A DNA stretch of 64,000 bases from Corynebacterium confusum (GTDB taxonomy: Bacteria; Actinomycetota; Actinomycetes; Mycobacteriales; Mycobacteriaceae): the NCBI RefSeq assembly GCF_030408715.1, contig NZ_CP047202.1, positions 186,001 to 250,000 on the forward strand. The letters are read 5' to 3'. The position numbers and the translations under genes are program-made. Numbering within the stretch: the first letter of the stretch is position 1; each line of letters opens with the position of its first letter. Of the stretch, positions 28,113 through 36,665 are shown piece by piece. The notes beneath the pieces are model-generated. The model was given only the letters and a program-made list of their open reading frames with translations, had not been told where the DNA came from and did no database searches.

Positions 28113-28456
28113 TAATGCTCCTTGGTCAATCGGCTGATGGGGTCGAAGGTGTAAATCTGCAGTGAGTTTCACCGCAGGCACCGGAAAATTTTATGTAACG
28201 GCTCATATCTTACCGTGGAATTGGTCACTGATGGGGTTAAAAGCGCAATTCCTAACAGAAACAGAGCCTGCACACAGGGCACGCGTAGTCGCGCAATCCG
28301 TGCGTATGAAAGATAAAAGCCACCGCTGCAACCTCCAGCTCCCAGAGGAGCCGCCAACTCAGTCGTGACAACCGTGCCTTCTACAAGGCGATCCGGTTGT
28401 GGTATCTCCAGTTAGCCCGAGGACGCGAGCGTGCTAGTCCTGCTAGCTAATGCAGC
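28113..28456. other. glxR upstream region
   Basis: About 340 bp with the glxR leader and promoter next to 28190. I see no convincing further gene. Several GCTAGC-like palindromic words occur at 28430-28450 (TGCTAGTCCTGCTAGCTA), of unknown meaning; they follow the stop of the mini-protein gene on the minus strand and might be part of its 3' end. Confidence 0.3.
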
Positions 28457-28552
28457 CTAGTCGAGGACGCTTGATTCAAGCTTCTCCATGAACATGGCGA
28501 ACACGGCAAGCGCGACGGGCGCGACGATGACTAAGACGATCATGGCCCCCAT
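28457..28552 (-). CDS. Membrane mini-protein, 31 residues
   Basis: This frame is MGAMIVLVIVAPVALAVFAM followed by FMEKLESSVLD and a TAG stop. Residues 4-22 form one hydrophobic helix and the last ten are amphipathic and acidic. Codons and composition look protein-like in this frame only, with no polar residue in the helix. It lies between glxR and nth and is divergent from nth by 18 bp. No strong ribosome site is visible, though AGTAAG precedes the ATG. It may be a membrane-inserted regulator or subunit; I do not recognise a family. Confidence 0.55.
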   Translation of the reverse strand: MGAMIVLVIVAPVALAVFAMFMEKLESSVLD

Positions 28553-28570
28553 CTTACTAAGCTTTTATTC

Positions 28571-29266
28571 ATGCGTGACCATAAACCCTCGAATTCTGCG
28601 AAAAATCTTCGCAAATCCGACCCGCGGCGGGCCGAGACGATCAACAAAATTCTCAGCGAGGAATACCCGGGCGCTCGCTGTGAACTGGACTTTCGCAACC
28701 CGCTGGAGCTCCTGGTGGCCACGGTGCTCTCCGCGCAGTGCACCGACGCGCGGGTCAACCAGGTAACCCCTGCACTCTTCGCAAAATACCCAAACGCCGC
28801 CGCCTACGCCCAGGCCGATCCGGCGCAGCTCGAAGAAATTCTGCGCCCGCTCGGCTTCCAGCGGGCCAAGACCAAGCACCTGCTGGGGATAGGCGAGGGG
28901 CTTGTGGCGCACTTCGGCGGCGACGTCCCCCGCGGGATAAAGGAGCTGACCAGCCTGCCCGGGGTGGGCCGCAAGACCGCCCTGGTGGTGCGCGGCAACG
29001 CCTTCGGCCTACCGGGGCTGACCGTGGACACGCACTTCCAGCGCCTAGTCACCCGGCTCGGCCTGACGGAGAAAACGACCCCGGTGGCTATTGAAAAGGA
29101 CATCGCCGGCCAGCTGCCGGAGCAAGAGTGGACCATGTTCTCCCACCGCCTCATCTTCCATGGGCGGGCGGTCTGCCGGGCCCGCAGCCCGCGCTGCAGC
29201 GACTGCGTGCTGGCCCACCTGTGCCCGGCGGCTGCGGAATACGGGAAAAGTGCGCCGGCCCAGTAG
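28571..29266 (+). CDS. nth: Endonuclease III (DNA glycosylase/AP lyase)
   Basis: 231 residues. The helix-hairpin-helix motif LPGVGRKTA holds catalytic Lys135; Asp153 is in TVDTHFQRL. A [4Fe-4S] cluster is bound by Cys202, 209, 212 and 218 (C-x6-C-x2-C-x5-C). It removes oxidised pyrimidines in base excision repair. ATG 28571 follows TAAGCT by 7 nt. The following genes (TlpA-like, NUDIX, MarP, EphE-like, holin-like) repeat the order of the mycobacterial Rv3674c-Rv3669 block. Confidence 0.95.
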   Translation: MRDHKPSNSAKNLRKSDPRRAETINKILSEEYPGARCELDFRNPLELLVATVLSAQCTDARVNQVTPALFAKYPNAAAYAQADPAQLEEILRPLGFQRAKTKHLLGIGEGLVAHFGGDVPRGIKELTSLPGVGRKTALVVRGNAFGLPGLTVDTHFQRLVTRLGLTEKTTPVAIEKDIAGQLPEQEWTMFSHRLIFHGRAVCRARSPRCSDCVLAHLCPAAAEYGKSAPAQ

Positions 29267-29278
29267 AATGGTAGGGAC

Positions 29279-29896
29279 ATGAAAAAGCAGGTTTTCTGGT
29301 CCATCGGGGCGGCCGTCGTGCTGACGGTCGCCGTGGTCGCCGCCGCCCTGGCACTCCTGTCTTCCGGGGACGGCGATGAGGAGGCTTCCGGCCCGGACGC
29401 GGCCGGGGCATCGTCGGCCCCTGCGACATCGCCGGCCGAGCAGGACGATGCCGCCGACGTGCCGGCGCGCCCGGACTGCCCGGCGGGTCCCGTCGCCGGC
29501 GTCGACCTGGATTGCCTGGGCGGGCAGGAATCCGCGGCAGAAGCCTCGGCCGATAGTGGGGTTACCATCGTCAACGTGTGGGCCTGGTGGTGCCAGCCCT
29601 GCCGGGAGGAGCTGCCCCTGCTGGAGGAGGTCGCCACCACCCACCCGGAGTGGGAGGTGCTCGGCGTGCACGCCGATACCAACGCGGCCAACGGCGCCGC
29701 GCTGCTCGAGGAGTTGGGCGTGGGCTTGCCCAGCTTCCAGGACTCGGATAATGCCTTTGCCGGCGAGCTCGGCCTGCCGCGGGTCATCCCCATCACCCTG
29801 GTGCTGAAAGACGGCCGCGAGGTGGGCCGCTTCGTCCAGGCCTTCGAGTCCACCGCGGAGATTGAGTCCGCGGTCGCGGGGGCGCTGGATGGCTAA
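29279..29896 (+). CDS. TlpA-like thioredoxin-fold lipoprotein-type or anchored protein
   Basis: 205 residues. A membrane anchor (6-28) without a lipobox cysteine is followed by a low-complexity Asp/Ala/Ser/Pro linker (30-65) and a thioredoxin fold with Cys105 and Cys108 in VNVWAWWCQPCREELPLL and the cis-proline in VIPITLVL. Cys67 and Cys79 in front of the fold may form a separate disulfide. It should act outside the membrane as a thiol reductant or disulfide exchange protein. It begins 13 bp after nth, so cotranscription is likely. The partner substrate is unknown. Confidence 0.85.
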   Translation: MKKQVFWSIGAAVVLTVAVVAAALALLSSGDGDEEASGPDAAGASSAPATSPAEQDDAADVPARPDCPAGPVAGVDLDCLGGQESAAEASADSGVTIVNVWAWWCQPCREELPLLEEVATTHPEWEVLGVHADTNAANGAALLEELGVGLPSFQDSDNAFAGELGLPRVIPITLVLKDGREVGRFVQAFESTAEIESAVAGALDG

Positions 29897-29947
29897 AGCT
29901 AGCGCTCTGGTAGCGGGACGGCTAAGGGCCGGGGCGGTGAGACGCTG

Positions 29948-30712
29948 ATGGGGTTGCACTTGCCGCACCATGGGGACCGGCCCGGGGAGAACGTGACGGT
30001 GCGCCCGGCGGCCGCGCCGCGGTGGCTGCGCCCGGCCCTCGGGGTGGATTCGCACCAGATCGAGGCGACCATGGGGCAGCGCCTCGACCGCAACTTCCCG
30101 CCGGTGAAGAAGCTGCGCCGGGAGGCGACGGTGCTGGTGTTGCTGGCCGGGGACTGCCTGGACAACGCCCGGGTGTTGCTCACCCACCGCGCGCCGACCA
30201 TGCGCTCGCACTCCGGCCAGATCGCCTTCCCCGGCGGCCGGGTGGATCCGGAAGACTCCAACCTGGTCGACGCCGCCCTGCGCGAGGCCTGGGAGGAAAC
30301 CGGGCTGGATCGCCGCAGTGTGACCCCCATCGACCAGTGGGAGCGGCTGCGGATCCGGGCGACCGGCAACCCCGTGACCCCGGTGCTGGCCTACTGGCAC
30401 AGCCTCTCCCCGGTCGGGGTGGCCAGCCCCGCGGAGACGGACGACGTCTTCACCGTCCCGCTGACCGACCTCATCGATCCCGCCAACCGGATCCAGGTGG
30501 GGTGGGGCGCCTGGAGCGGGCCCGCCTTCCGGATCCAGGGCTACGTCATCTGGGGATTTACCGCCGGGGTGCTGGCCACCACCTTGCGGCACGCTGGCTG
30601 GGAGCAGCCCTGGGATAACAATTCGGTGCGACCGCTCCGCGCCACTCTCGCCGCGTCGCGCAATCGTGAGAAGATGAACGAACCGCACCAGCACCAACCG
30701 GCGGCCGAATAG
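29948..30712 (+). CDS. NUDIX hydrolase, coenzyme A pyrophosphatase type
   Basis: 254 residues. The NUDIX box spans 96-120 (GGRVDPEDSN...REAWEETGL), preceded by HSGQIAFPGG, the signature of CoA diphosphatases of the NudL/CoAse group. A C-terminal YVIWGFTAGVL segment belongs to the same subfamily. It would cleave CoA or oxidised CoA to phosphopantetheine and 3',5'-ADP. It lies 51 bp after the TlpA-like gene. The last ~25 residues (NREKMNEPHQHQPAAE) are likely disordered. Confidence 0.85.
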   Translation: MGLHLPHHGDRPGENVTVRPAAAPRWLRPALGVDSHQIEATMGQRLDRNFPPVKKLRREATVLVLLAGDCLDNARVLLTHRAPTMRSHSGQIAFPGGRVDPEDSNLVDAALREAWEETGLDRRSVTPIDQWERLRIRATGNPVTPVLAYWHSLSPVGVASPAETDDVFTVPLTDLIDPANRIQVGWGAWSGPAFRIQGYVIWGFTAGVLATTLRHAGWEQPWDNNSVRPLRATLAASRNREKMNEPHQHQPAAE

Positions 30713-30798
30713 TTGTGTAGCTGTTTAGCAGCTGCGTCGCCGCGCGGTAGTATGCTGGCCTAGCCAAAACAGATTTTTACAGGAAGAACCCTTTTTCA

Positions 30799-32007
30799 GT
30801 GAGCGCATTTTTAGTGGTCGACGCCCTCATCGTGATCGCCGTGCTAGCCGCGGTGTTCACCGGGTGGCGCCAGGGCGTGATGTCTTCCGTGCTGTCCTTC
30901 ATCGGCATCGTCGCCGGCCTGGTCATCGGCATGGGCCTGGCCCCGCTGGCGATGCGCCTGACGGACTCGGTGGCCCTGCGCCTCCTGCTGGCCGTCGGCG
31001 TGATGATCCTGCTGGTCGGCATCGGCCACCTGGCCGGGTCTTCGCTCGGCGCCCGGCTGAGGGACAGGCTCCGGCTGCGATCGGCCCAGCGCATCGACTC
31101 CCTGGCCGGCTCGGTATTCCAGGCCGTGGCCGCCCTGCTGGTCATCTGGCTGGTCTCCATCCCGCTGGCCAGCGGGCTGACCGGCGCGGTGGGCAAGGGC
31201 CTGCGGGAATCTAAGATCCTGGGCGGCATCCACTCGGTCGCGCCGGAGCAGCTGAAGGCCCTGCCGGGCGGGGTGACCTCGCTGCTGAACCAGACTGGCC
31301 TGCCGCCGCTGGTGGCGCCCATCGACGGCGACCGCAACGTGGAGGTCGCCGCGCCGCGCATCGAGGTCGAGGACAAGGCGCTGGTCAAGCACCTGCGCCC
31401 GTCGGTCATCCACGTGCTGGGCGACGCGGACTCCTGCAGCCGCCGCCTGATGGGCTCCGGCTTTGTCATCCAGGATGACTACGTGGTCACCAACGCCCAC
31501 GTCGTGGCCGGGACCAACCTGGTCAACCTGGACACGGTCACCGGCATTCAGCAGGCCGAGGTAGTCTACTACAACCCCGAGGTGGACATCGCCGTGCTGC
31601 ACAGCGAGAACCTGCAGCTGCCGCCGCTGGACTGGGCGCCGGAGCCGGGAGTGACCGGCGACGACGCCATCGTCATGGGCTTCCCGCAGTCGGGCCCGTT
31701 CAGTGCGACCCCGGCCCGCGTGCGCGATCGCATCACGATTGCCGGCCCGGACATCTACAACATGGGCCGCGTCGAGCGCGACGCCTACACCGTGCGCGGC
31801 AGCATCCAGCAGGGCAACTCGGGCGGGCCGCTGTTTAACACGGAAGGCCAGGTCTTGGGCATGGTCTTCGGTGCGGCCGTGGATGACACGGACACCGGCT
31901 ACGCGCTGACCGCCGACGAGGTGATTTCCCACATCGGGGACGTCACGCAGCTGACCGAGCCGGTATACACCGGCGAGTGCGTGGTCCGCGACGTCGTCTC
32001 CGAGTAG
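30799..32007 (+). CDS. marP: MarP-like membrane serine protease
   Basis: 402 residues. Four N-terminal membrane helices of CvpA type (1-125) precede an extracytoplasmic trypsin-like domain with His234 (TNAHVVAG), Asp263 (EVDIAVLH) and Ser341 (GNSGGPL). Cys213 and Cys394 match the disulfide that controls the mycobacterial MarP protease. In Mycobacterium tuberculosis MarP is needed to survive acid and oxidative stress. GTG start with AGGAAG upstream. The gene pairs with the convergent EphE-like hydrolase, as in mycobacteria. Confidence 0.92.
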   Translation: MSAFLVVDALIVIAVLAAVFTGWRQGVMSSVLSFIGIVAGLVIGMGLAPLAMRLTDSVALRLLLAVGVMILLVGIGHLAGSSLGARLRDRLRLRSAQRIDSLAGSVFQAVAALLVIWLVSIPLASGLTGAVGKGLRESKILGGIHSVAPEQLKALPGGVTSLLNQTGLPPLVAPIDGDRNVEVAAPRIEVEDKALVKHLRPSVIHVLGDADSCSRRLMGSGFVIQDDYVVTNAHVVAGTNLVNLDTVTGIQQAEVVYYNPEVDIAVLHSENLQLPPLDWAPEPGVTGDDAIVMGFPQSGPFSATPARVRDRITIAGPDIYNMGRVERDAYTVRGSIQQGNSGGPLFNTEGQVLGMVFGAAVDDTDTGYALTADEVISHIGDVTQLTEPVYTGECVVRDVVSE

Positions 32008-32032
32008 GCCGGAAGGTAAGCAGGAGCAGTTG

Positions 32033-32944
32033 CTAGAGCTTTCGCGCCCAGTCCGCGACGGTCGCGACGAAGTCGGCGGGCTCTTCCACGTGCGGCAGGT
32101 TCTTGGCGTGCCGCAGGCTGTGATCGGCAAAGGCGCCGGTGGTGCGGGCTCGCGCGCGCCGGATGATGGGATTCCACAGGCGTTGCCCGGAGTGGACGAA
32201 AAGCACGGGCGCGGAGATGGTCTCCTCGACCCAGCGGCGCGGAACGGCGGCGGTCAGCAGCCGGTGGTTCCACAGGATTCCGCGCACGACGTTGCCGATG
32301 GAGGCGGCCTCGAGCCGCAGCTGCAGGAGCCGCTGGAAGCGCTCGCCCCGGAAACGGCCGGTGGTGTTGAGTAGCAGCTCCTTGCGGTAGACCCACTCGG
32401 AGAGCCCGGGCACGCGCTGCAGGGCCCGGTAGGGCAGGCGGCACAGGCCCGCGCGCAGCCACAGCCAGAAGAAGTCCCAGGGGCGGGCGGCCATGGCGCG
32501 CCGCAGGTCCACCGGGTATGCGCCGGAGATGCTCACGATGCCGGCGACGCGCTCGGGGTGTTCCACCGCCAGGGACCAGGCCACCGAGGCGCCCGTGTCG
32601 TTGCCGATGATGATGGCCCGGCGGTGGCCCAGCGCTTGGATGAGCCCGGAGAGGTCGCCGGTCATCACGCGGATGTCGTGGCCGATATCGGCCGGGGGCT
32701 TGTCGGACATGCCGAAGCCGCGGGCATCGATAGCCGCGACGTGGAAGCCGCGCTCGGCCAGCGGGGCGATGACGTCGTGGTAGTCGAACCAGCCGCCGTA
32801 GGAGCCGTGGACGGCCACGACGAGGGGATTTTGGGGATCCCCGGCCACCGCGGCGTGCAGCCGGATGCCGCGAGTGTGCACCAGCTGGTGCGTAAACGGG
32901 CCGTCCAGCTCCACGACGGAGGGTGAAAGGTTGCGTGCCGACAC
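32033..32944 (-). CDS. Alpha/beta hydrolase, epoxide hydrolase-like (EphE type)
   Basis: 303 residues. The oxyanion motif HGSYGG, the nucleophile elbow GNDTGAS with Asp116, and His285 in LPHVEEP fit an aspartate-nucleophile alpha/beta hydrolase such as epoxide hydrolases. A helical cap with WDFFWLWLRAG and many Arg residues (RRARARTTG) lies between. Position beside marP matches mycobacterial ephE (Rv3670). A GGAGGAG ribosome site lies 7 nt before the GTG. The lid tyrosines that activate the epoxide were not identified with certainty, so a dehalogenase or esterase activity remains possible. Confidence 0.78.
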   Translation of the reverse strand: MSARNLSPSVVELDGPFTHQLVHTRGIRLHAAVAGDPQNPLVVAVHGSYGGWFDYHDVIAPLAERGFHVAAIDARGFGMSDKPPADIGHDIRVMTGDLSGLIQALGHRRAIIIGNDTGASVAWSLAVEHPERVAGIVSISGAYPVDLRRAMAARPWDFFWLWLRAGLCRLPYRALQRVPGLSEWVYRKELLLNTTGRFRGERFQRLLQLRLEAASIGNVVRGILWNHRLLTAAVPRRWVEETISAPVLFVHSGQRLWNPIIRRARARTTGAFADHSLRHAKNLPHVEEPADFVATVADWARKL

Positions 32945-33048
32945 GGGCGATACTCCTCCAGGTTGGGGTCGGTAGAAACTGACAAAACTCCGCCGAACGC
33001 GGTGCGTGGGGCGGAGTTAGGGGTAGGGAGGGGGCTTTAAGGGCTGGC

Positions 33049-33555
33049 CTAGGAGTTGGTGAACAGGCCCTTGTTGCCCTCGACCTTCTTCTGGGCCTTG
33101 CCCGGGACCAGGTCCTTCATGTCGCTAAAGGAGTTGATGGTCTTTTCCGGCTTCTTGACCTTCTTCACGTTCTGGATACCCACCAAGGCGCAGACGCCGG
33201 CAATGACCAGCATGATGAGGAAGACGATAAGGAAGGCGGCCCAGCGGTCCAGCCACTTGGCGAGCAGCTCCGCGAGGAAGAAGAAAAAGAAGAAGGAGCT
33301 ATACAAAGCGACGGTGCCGGCCACACCGAAGAAGCCGGCGCCGATGCCGCCCTTCTTGGCGGAAGCGGCCAGCTCGGTCTTGGCCAGCTCGACCTCCGAG
33401 CGGACCAAGCTGGAGACCTGCTCAGTGGCGTTGGAGACCAAGGTGCCGATGGAAGCCTCACCGGAGCGGGAGGTGTCAGCGTCGCTGAGGGGGATCGCGT
33501 TGACCTTCGGGGCAAACTGATTACTGCCGTCGGTGAAAAGTCCGTCGTTGCTCAC
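33049..33555 (-). CDS. Phage holin-like superfamily membrane protein (Rv3669-like)
   Basis: 168 residues. A soluble N-terminus (1-45) leads into an amphipathic helix (LVSNATEQVSSLVRSEVELAKTELA), then two long membrane helices (GAGFFGVAGTVALYSSFFFFFFLAELLAKW and AAFLIVFLIMLVIAGVCALVGI), and a basic tail (VKKVKKPEK...). This is the actinobacterial holin-3-like family found next to ephE and marP; it is not a phage gene here. Six consecutive Phe in the first helix are unusual. GTG start with AAGGAAGG upstream. Confidence 0.78.
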   Translation of the reverse strand: MSNDGLFTDGSNQFAPKVNAIPLSDADTSRSGEASIGTLVSNATEQVSSLVRSEVELAKTELAASAKKGGIGAGFFGVAGTVALYSSFFFFFFLAELLAKWLDRWAAFLIVFLIMLVIAGVCALVGIQNVKKVKKPEKTINSFSDMKDLVPGKAQKKVEGNKGLFTNS

Positions 33556-33709
33556 AGGTTAAACCTTCCTTGGGTGGAAAATATTTCGTAACTTAAATAC
33601 TACGTGGAAACGTCGTCCGAGCGCACAGCTTCCTGACGCGCGGGTCACAGTCTAAAAAACGACCGGCCGCAGCCCGTCGCCACGTTTGCTAACGCCTATC
33701 CTAGTTCAT

Positions 33710-34438
33710 ATGGCCGAAAATGACCCGCTATCCCCGCTGCTAAGGGACGAAGAAGTCTCCCGCCTGTCCGGGCGGGCCGAGACTGCCATCGCGGCGGCAC
33801 ACCGGCGACCTGCGGCTTTGCGCAAACCCGAGGTCGTATCTTCGGAGTCCCTGCTGCGCGGCGCGCGGGCCAGCGCGGGGCTGGTCAGCGGGCGCGTCGC
33901 CCGCGACGTGGAGGAAGAATTTAATACCGAGGATAGCCTGCTGGCCCGCCACATCAGCGCCTATTCCACGCTGGCGCCCGAGCAGTTTTCCGCCACCCTG
34001 CGTACCTTTACCCGCGCCCCGCTGCAGGTACTGGCCCGCTGGGACGTGGCCGGCGGCGGGACGGGAAAGCCCCGGGCCGCGGCGGAGCGCCTGACGGTGC
34101 TGGCCGGCTGGGTCGTGGCGGGTGCTGGCAGCGCGCCGGGGCCGGGCCTGCGCTTGCTCCTGCCGGCGGTGCTGCACGCCGAGGTCGCCGCCCACGGCTG
34201 CTTCGGCGAGCGCAGCGGGCTGGTGGGGCGGATGGCCGGGCGCGCCGCCGCCGTCGCCACGGGCCTGGATCCGCGCGGTTTCGCGGTGCCGGAAACGTAT
34301 TTCTCGCGGCACCGCCAGCAGTACGCGGAAACGCTGCAGGCCTACCGCGCCGGGGATCCCTTCCCGCTGCTGCGCCTCCACCTGGCGGCCTGGGAGGCCG
34401 GCGGCAAGGAGGCAGAGGGCATCGCCCGCGCCGCTTAA
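33710..34438 (+). CDS. Degenerate Fic-like protein (Rv3662c-like)
   Basis: 242 residues, soluble, Ala-rich. The region 152-175 reads PAVLHAEVAAHGCFGERSG, then LVGR. It lines up with the Fic motif H-x-F-x-[D/E]-G-N-[G/K]-R, but the GN-G-R loop is replaced and the catalytic His is uncertain. The next part (GLDPRGFAVPETYFSRHRQQYAETLQAY) resembles the helices that end Fic domains. Position between the holin-like gene and the HAD/ssd/tad genes matches mycobacterial Rv3662c. ATG 33710 follows TATCCT by 7 nt. AMP-transfer activity looks unlikely from the sequence. Confidence 0.6.
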   Translation: MAENDPLSPLLRDEEVSRLSGRAETAIAAAHRRPAALRKPEVVSSESLLRGARASAGLVSGRVARDVEEEFNTEDSLLARHISAYSTLAPEQFSATLRTFTRAPLQVLARWDVAGGGTGKPRAAAERLTVLAGWVVAGAGSAPGPGLRLLLPAVLHAEVAAHGCFGERSGLVGRMAGRAAAVATGLDPRGFAVPETYFSRHRQQYAETLQAYRAGDPFPLLRLHLAAWEAGGKEAEGIARAA

Positions 34439-34451
34439 GCGGACATCGACA

Positions 34452-35282
34452 CTAGGCCGGCCACTTGGCGGGGCCGGGGCGCCCGGCCAGCCAGATGCCG
34501 CCGGCGATGAGGGCGGCGATGCCGGCGGCCACGCCGGCGCCGATGCCGACCTCCTTGGCCCCGGGCAGAGTGAACAGGGGCTCGGGGTCCTTGAAGGTGC
34601 GGATGTCCCAGCCGTGCTCCAGGGCGTGCTTCTTCATGGCCCGGTCCGGGTTGACGGCCACGGGGTTGCCCACCTTCTCCAGCATGGGGATGTCGGTGGC
34701 GGAGTCGGAATAGGCGAAGCTGCGGGACAGGTCGTAGCGGCCGGACTCGGCGAGGCGGTCGAGGGATTCCGCCTTGGCCGGGCCCTTGCAGTAGTAGAGG
34801 ACCTCGCCGGTGAACTTGCCGTCCTCGGCGGCGAGCTCGGTGGCCACGACCTGGTCCACGCCGAGCTCGTCCGCGATGAGCTGAACCAGCGGGCGCGCGG
34901 AGGCGGAGATGATGATGACCTCGTGCCCGGCGGCCTGGTGGTAGGTGATCAGCTCGCGGGCCTCCGAGTAGATGGCCGGGGTGAGCACGGTGTGCATGGT
35001 CTGCTGGGCGATGGCCTCGACCTCGTCCACGGACCAGCCGGTGACCATCTTGGCGAGCTGGTCGCGGGTGGCGTCCATCTGCTGGCTGGACTGGCCGGCC
35101 ATCATGAAGCTGGTCTTGGCCAGGGACAGCTGCAGGGCCTCGGTGGGGGTAATCAGCCCGTTGTGCATGAACTCCTTGCCGAAGGCGAACGCCGAGGAGG
35201 TCGCGATGATCGTCTTATCGAGATCGAAGAAGGCCGCCACGCGGGCGGTGTCGGCGGGGAGGCGTTCGGGCTGGCGAGTCAT
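34452..35282 (-). CDS. HAD-family phosphatase with C-terminal membrane anchor (SerB-like, Rv3661 type)
   Basis: 276 residues. Motif I is AAFFDLDKTI with Asp20 and Asp22, motif II is IIISASARP, and motif III/IV is FAYSDSATDIPML. The last 25 residues (VGIGAGVAAGIAALIAGGIWLAG) form a tail anchor. Family relatives dephosphorylate phosphoserine or lysophospholipids; the substrate is not known here. It lies opposite ssd, as in mycobacteria, and converges with the Fic-like gene 13 bp away. Confidence 0.82.
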   Translation of the reverse strand: MTRQPERLPADTARVAAFFDLDKTIIATSSAFAFGKEFMHNGLITPTEALQLSLAKTSFMMAGQSSQQMDATRDQLAKMVTGWSVDEVEAIAQQTMHTVLTPAIYSEARELITYHQAAGHEVIIISASARPLVQLIADELGVDQVVATELAAEDGKFTGEVLYYCKGPAKAESLDRLAESGRYDLSRSFAYSDSATDIPMLEKVGNPVAVNPDRAMKKHALEHGWDIRTFKDPEPLFTLPGAKEVGIGAGVAAGIAALIAGGIWLAGRPGPAKWPA

Positions 35283-35475
35283 ATGGGTGAAATCCTGACG
35301 CTAAATCCTGTTACTGAAGTGTCTGTCGTTTCCTGTGTTGCAATTGTTACGGTTGTGTTTAATCTACCGCAGTTTCCGGCGCTTTCCTAGGGGAGCGGGA
35401 AAACTACCTACTCCATCGTAGGTTTGGCCTCGATGGTTACACTCCGCAGGAGGGCGCGCAAGGGCGAACGCCGGG

Positions 35476-35547
35476 TTATTCACACCAGGATGGTGACATG
35501 TGTCGCGGGCCACTCATTCGCGGCCGCGTGCTGCGGGGTTATCCACA
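35476..35547 (+). promoter_or_regulatory. Two DnaA boxes upstream of ssd
   Basis: TTATTCACA (35476-35484) and TTATCCACA (35539-35547) lie in the same orientation, 63 bp apart, in the 318-bp gap between the HAD gene and ssd. The second is the exact DnaA consensus and the first has one change. The distance equals six helical turns, so both would face the same side. The rest of the gap holds a possible promoter (TACACT near 35436) and no gene. Confidence 0.6.
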
Positions 35548-35600
35548 GGTGGTTTGGCCCGCCCTGGATTGGGTGGGGAACACCGGCCAGAGTGAGGGGC

Positions 35601-36665
35601 ATGAACGCACCGATTACTGATTTCATCCTCATCGCGGTCACGGACCCGCTGCTTATCCCCGAGGCCCAGCACGCCGCGGCGGCTGCCAGCGCGGAGGTCC
35701 GGCACGCCGTCGACCCGCGCGAGATCTCCCGGCTGGCGGCCCAGGCTAGGGCCGTGGTGGTCGACGAGACCACCGCCGCTCACGTGGCCAGCCTGCGCGG
35801 CCGCGCCCCGGCCTACTTCGTGGGCAACGAGCCCGGCCCGCTCAACTACGAGGCGGCGCTTAACTGCCACGCGGAGGCGGCGTTTATCCTGCCGGCGGAG
35901 TCCCGCCAGCTGCTGGAGACCCTGGGCGAGGTCATGCGCGGGCCCGAGGAGGCCACCGCCGAGCACTGCCTGGTGGCCGTGGTGGGCGCCGGCGGCGGGG
36001 TCGGGGCATCGCTGCTCGCGGCCGCGCTGGCGCGTACGGCCAGCCAGCACCGGGCAGACGGGGTGGTCACGCTGGTCGATGCCGGGGAGTTCTCCGGCGG
36101 GCTGGATCTTCTCCTGGGGCTCGAGCAGCAGCCCGGGGCGCGCTGGCCGGAGCTGCGCCTGGGGCAAGGGGCCATCGCCGGGCACGAGCTGCGGGCCGCA
36201 CTGCCGACCACCGCGGACGGGGTAGCGGTGCTTTCCGCGGCGCGCAGCGCGGTGGCCGACCCGTTCCGCCTCGAGCTGGCTGCCGTCGAGGCCGCTGCGG
36301 AAAGCGTGCGCGGACAGGCGGGGATAAGCATCTTCGACTGCGACTGGCACCTGCTGCCGCGGCAGGCCCAGCACGTGGTGGTGCCTACGGCCGCGGAGGT
36401 GCGCTCGACCGCGGTGGCCGCCCAGCTGGTGGCCCGGCTGGCGGCGGACAACCGCCGCTGCCACCTGGTGGTCCGGGACCGCGGCTGGTCGGGGCTCAGC
36501 CTGGGGGAGGTCGAAAAGATCTGCCACGCCGACGCCGTCGCGCAGGTGCCGACCAGCAAGAAGCTGGCCGCGGCCGTGGAGATGGGCGGGCTGCCGCAGC
36601 GCCTGCCCCGCGCCATCGACGCCACCTGCCGCCAGATCCTGCAGGCGGTGGGCCGGGATGTCTAA
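35601..36665 (+). CDS. ssd: Septum site-determining/CpaE-like protein Ssd
   Basis: 354 residues from ATG 35601. After a receiver-like N-terminal part (1-105) comes a MinD/ParA-type ATPase fold: the loop that should be the Walker A reads VVGAGGGVGASLLAAALA, lacking the usual KGG...GKT lysines, then LVDAGEFSGGLDLLLG and IFDCDWHLLP. In mycobacteria Ssd links septum placement and dormancy; by position it also resembles CpaE of tad systems, which anchors the pilus machine. It overlaps tadA by 8 bp. The absent Walker lysine suggests weak or no ATP hydrolysis. Confidence 0.82.
   Translation: MNAPITDFILIAVTDPLLIPEAQHAAAAASAEVRHAVDPREISRLAAQARAVVVDETTAAHVASLRGRAPAYFVGNEPGPLNYEAALNCHAEAAFILPAESRQLLETLGEVMRGPEEATAEHCLVAVVGAGGGVGASLLAAALARTASQHRADGVVTLVDAGEFSGGLDLLLGLEQQPGARWPELRLGQGAIAGHELRAALPTTADGVAVLSAARSAVADPFRLELAAVEAAAESVRGQAGISIFDCDWHLLPRQAQHVVVPTAAEVRSTAVAAQLVARLAADNRRCHLVVRDRGWSGLSLGEVEKICHADAVAQVPTSKKLAAAVEMGGLPQRLPRAIDATCRQILQAVGRDV

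Noticed and set aside
33049..33555. Possible prophage holin
   Set aside because: The protein belongs to a holin-like superfamily, but its fixed position beside the EphE and MarP genes shows a chromosomal gene; no phage genes are near.
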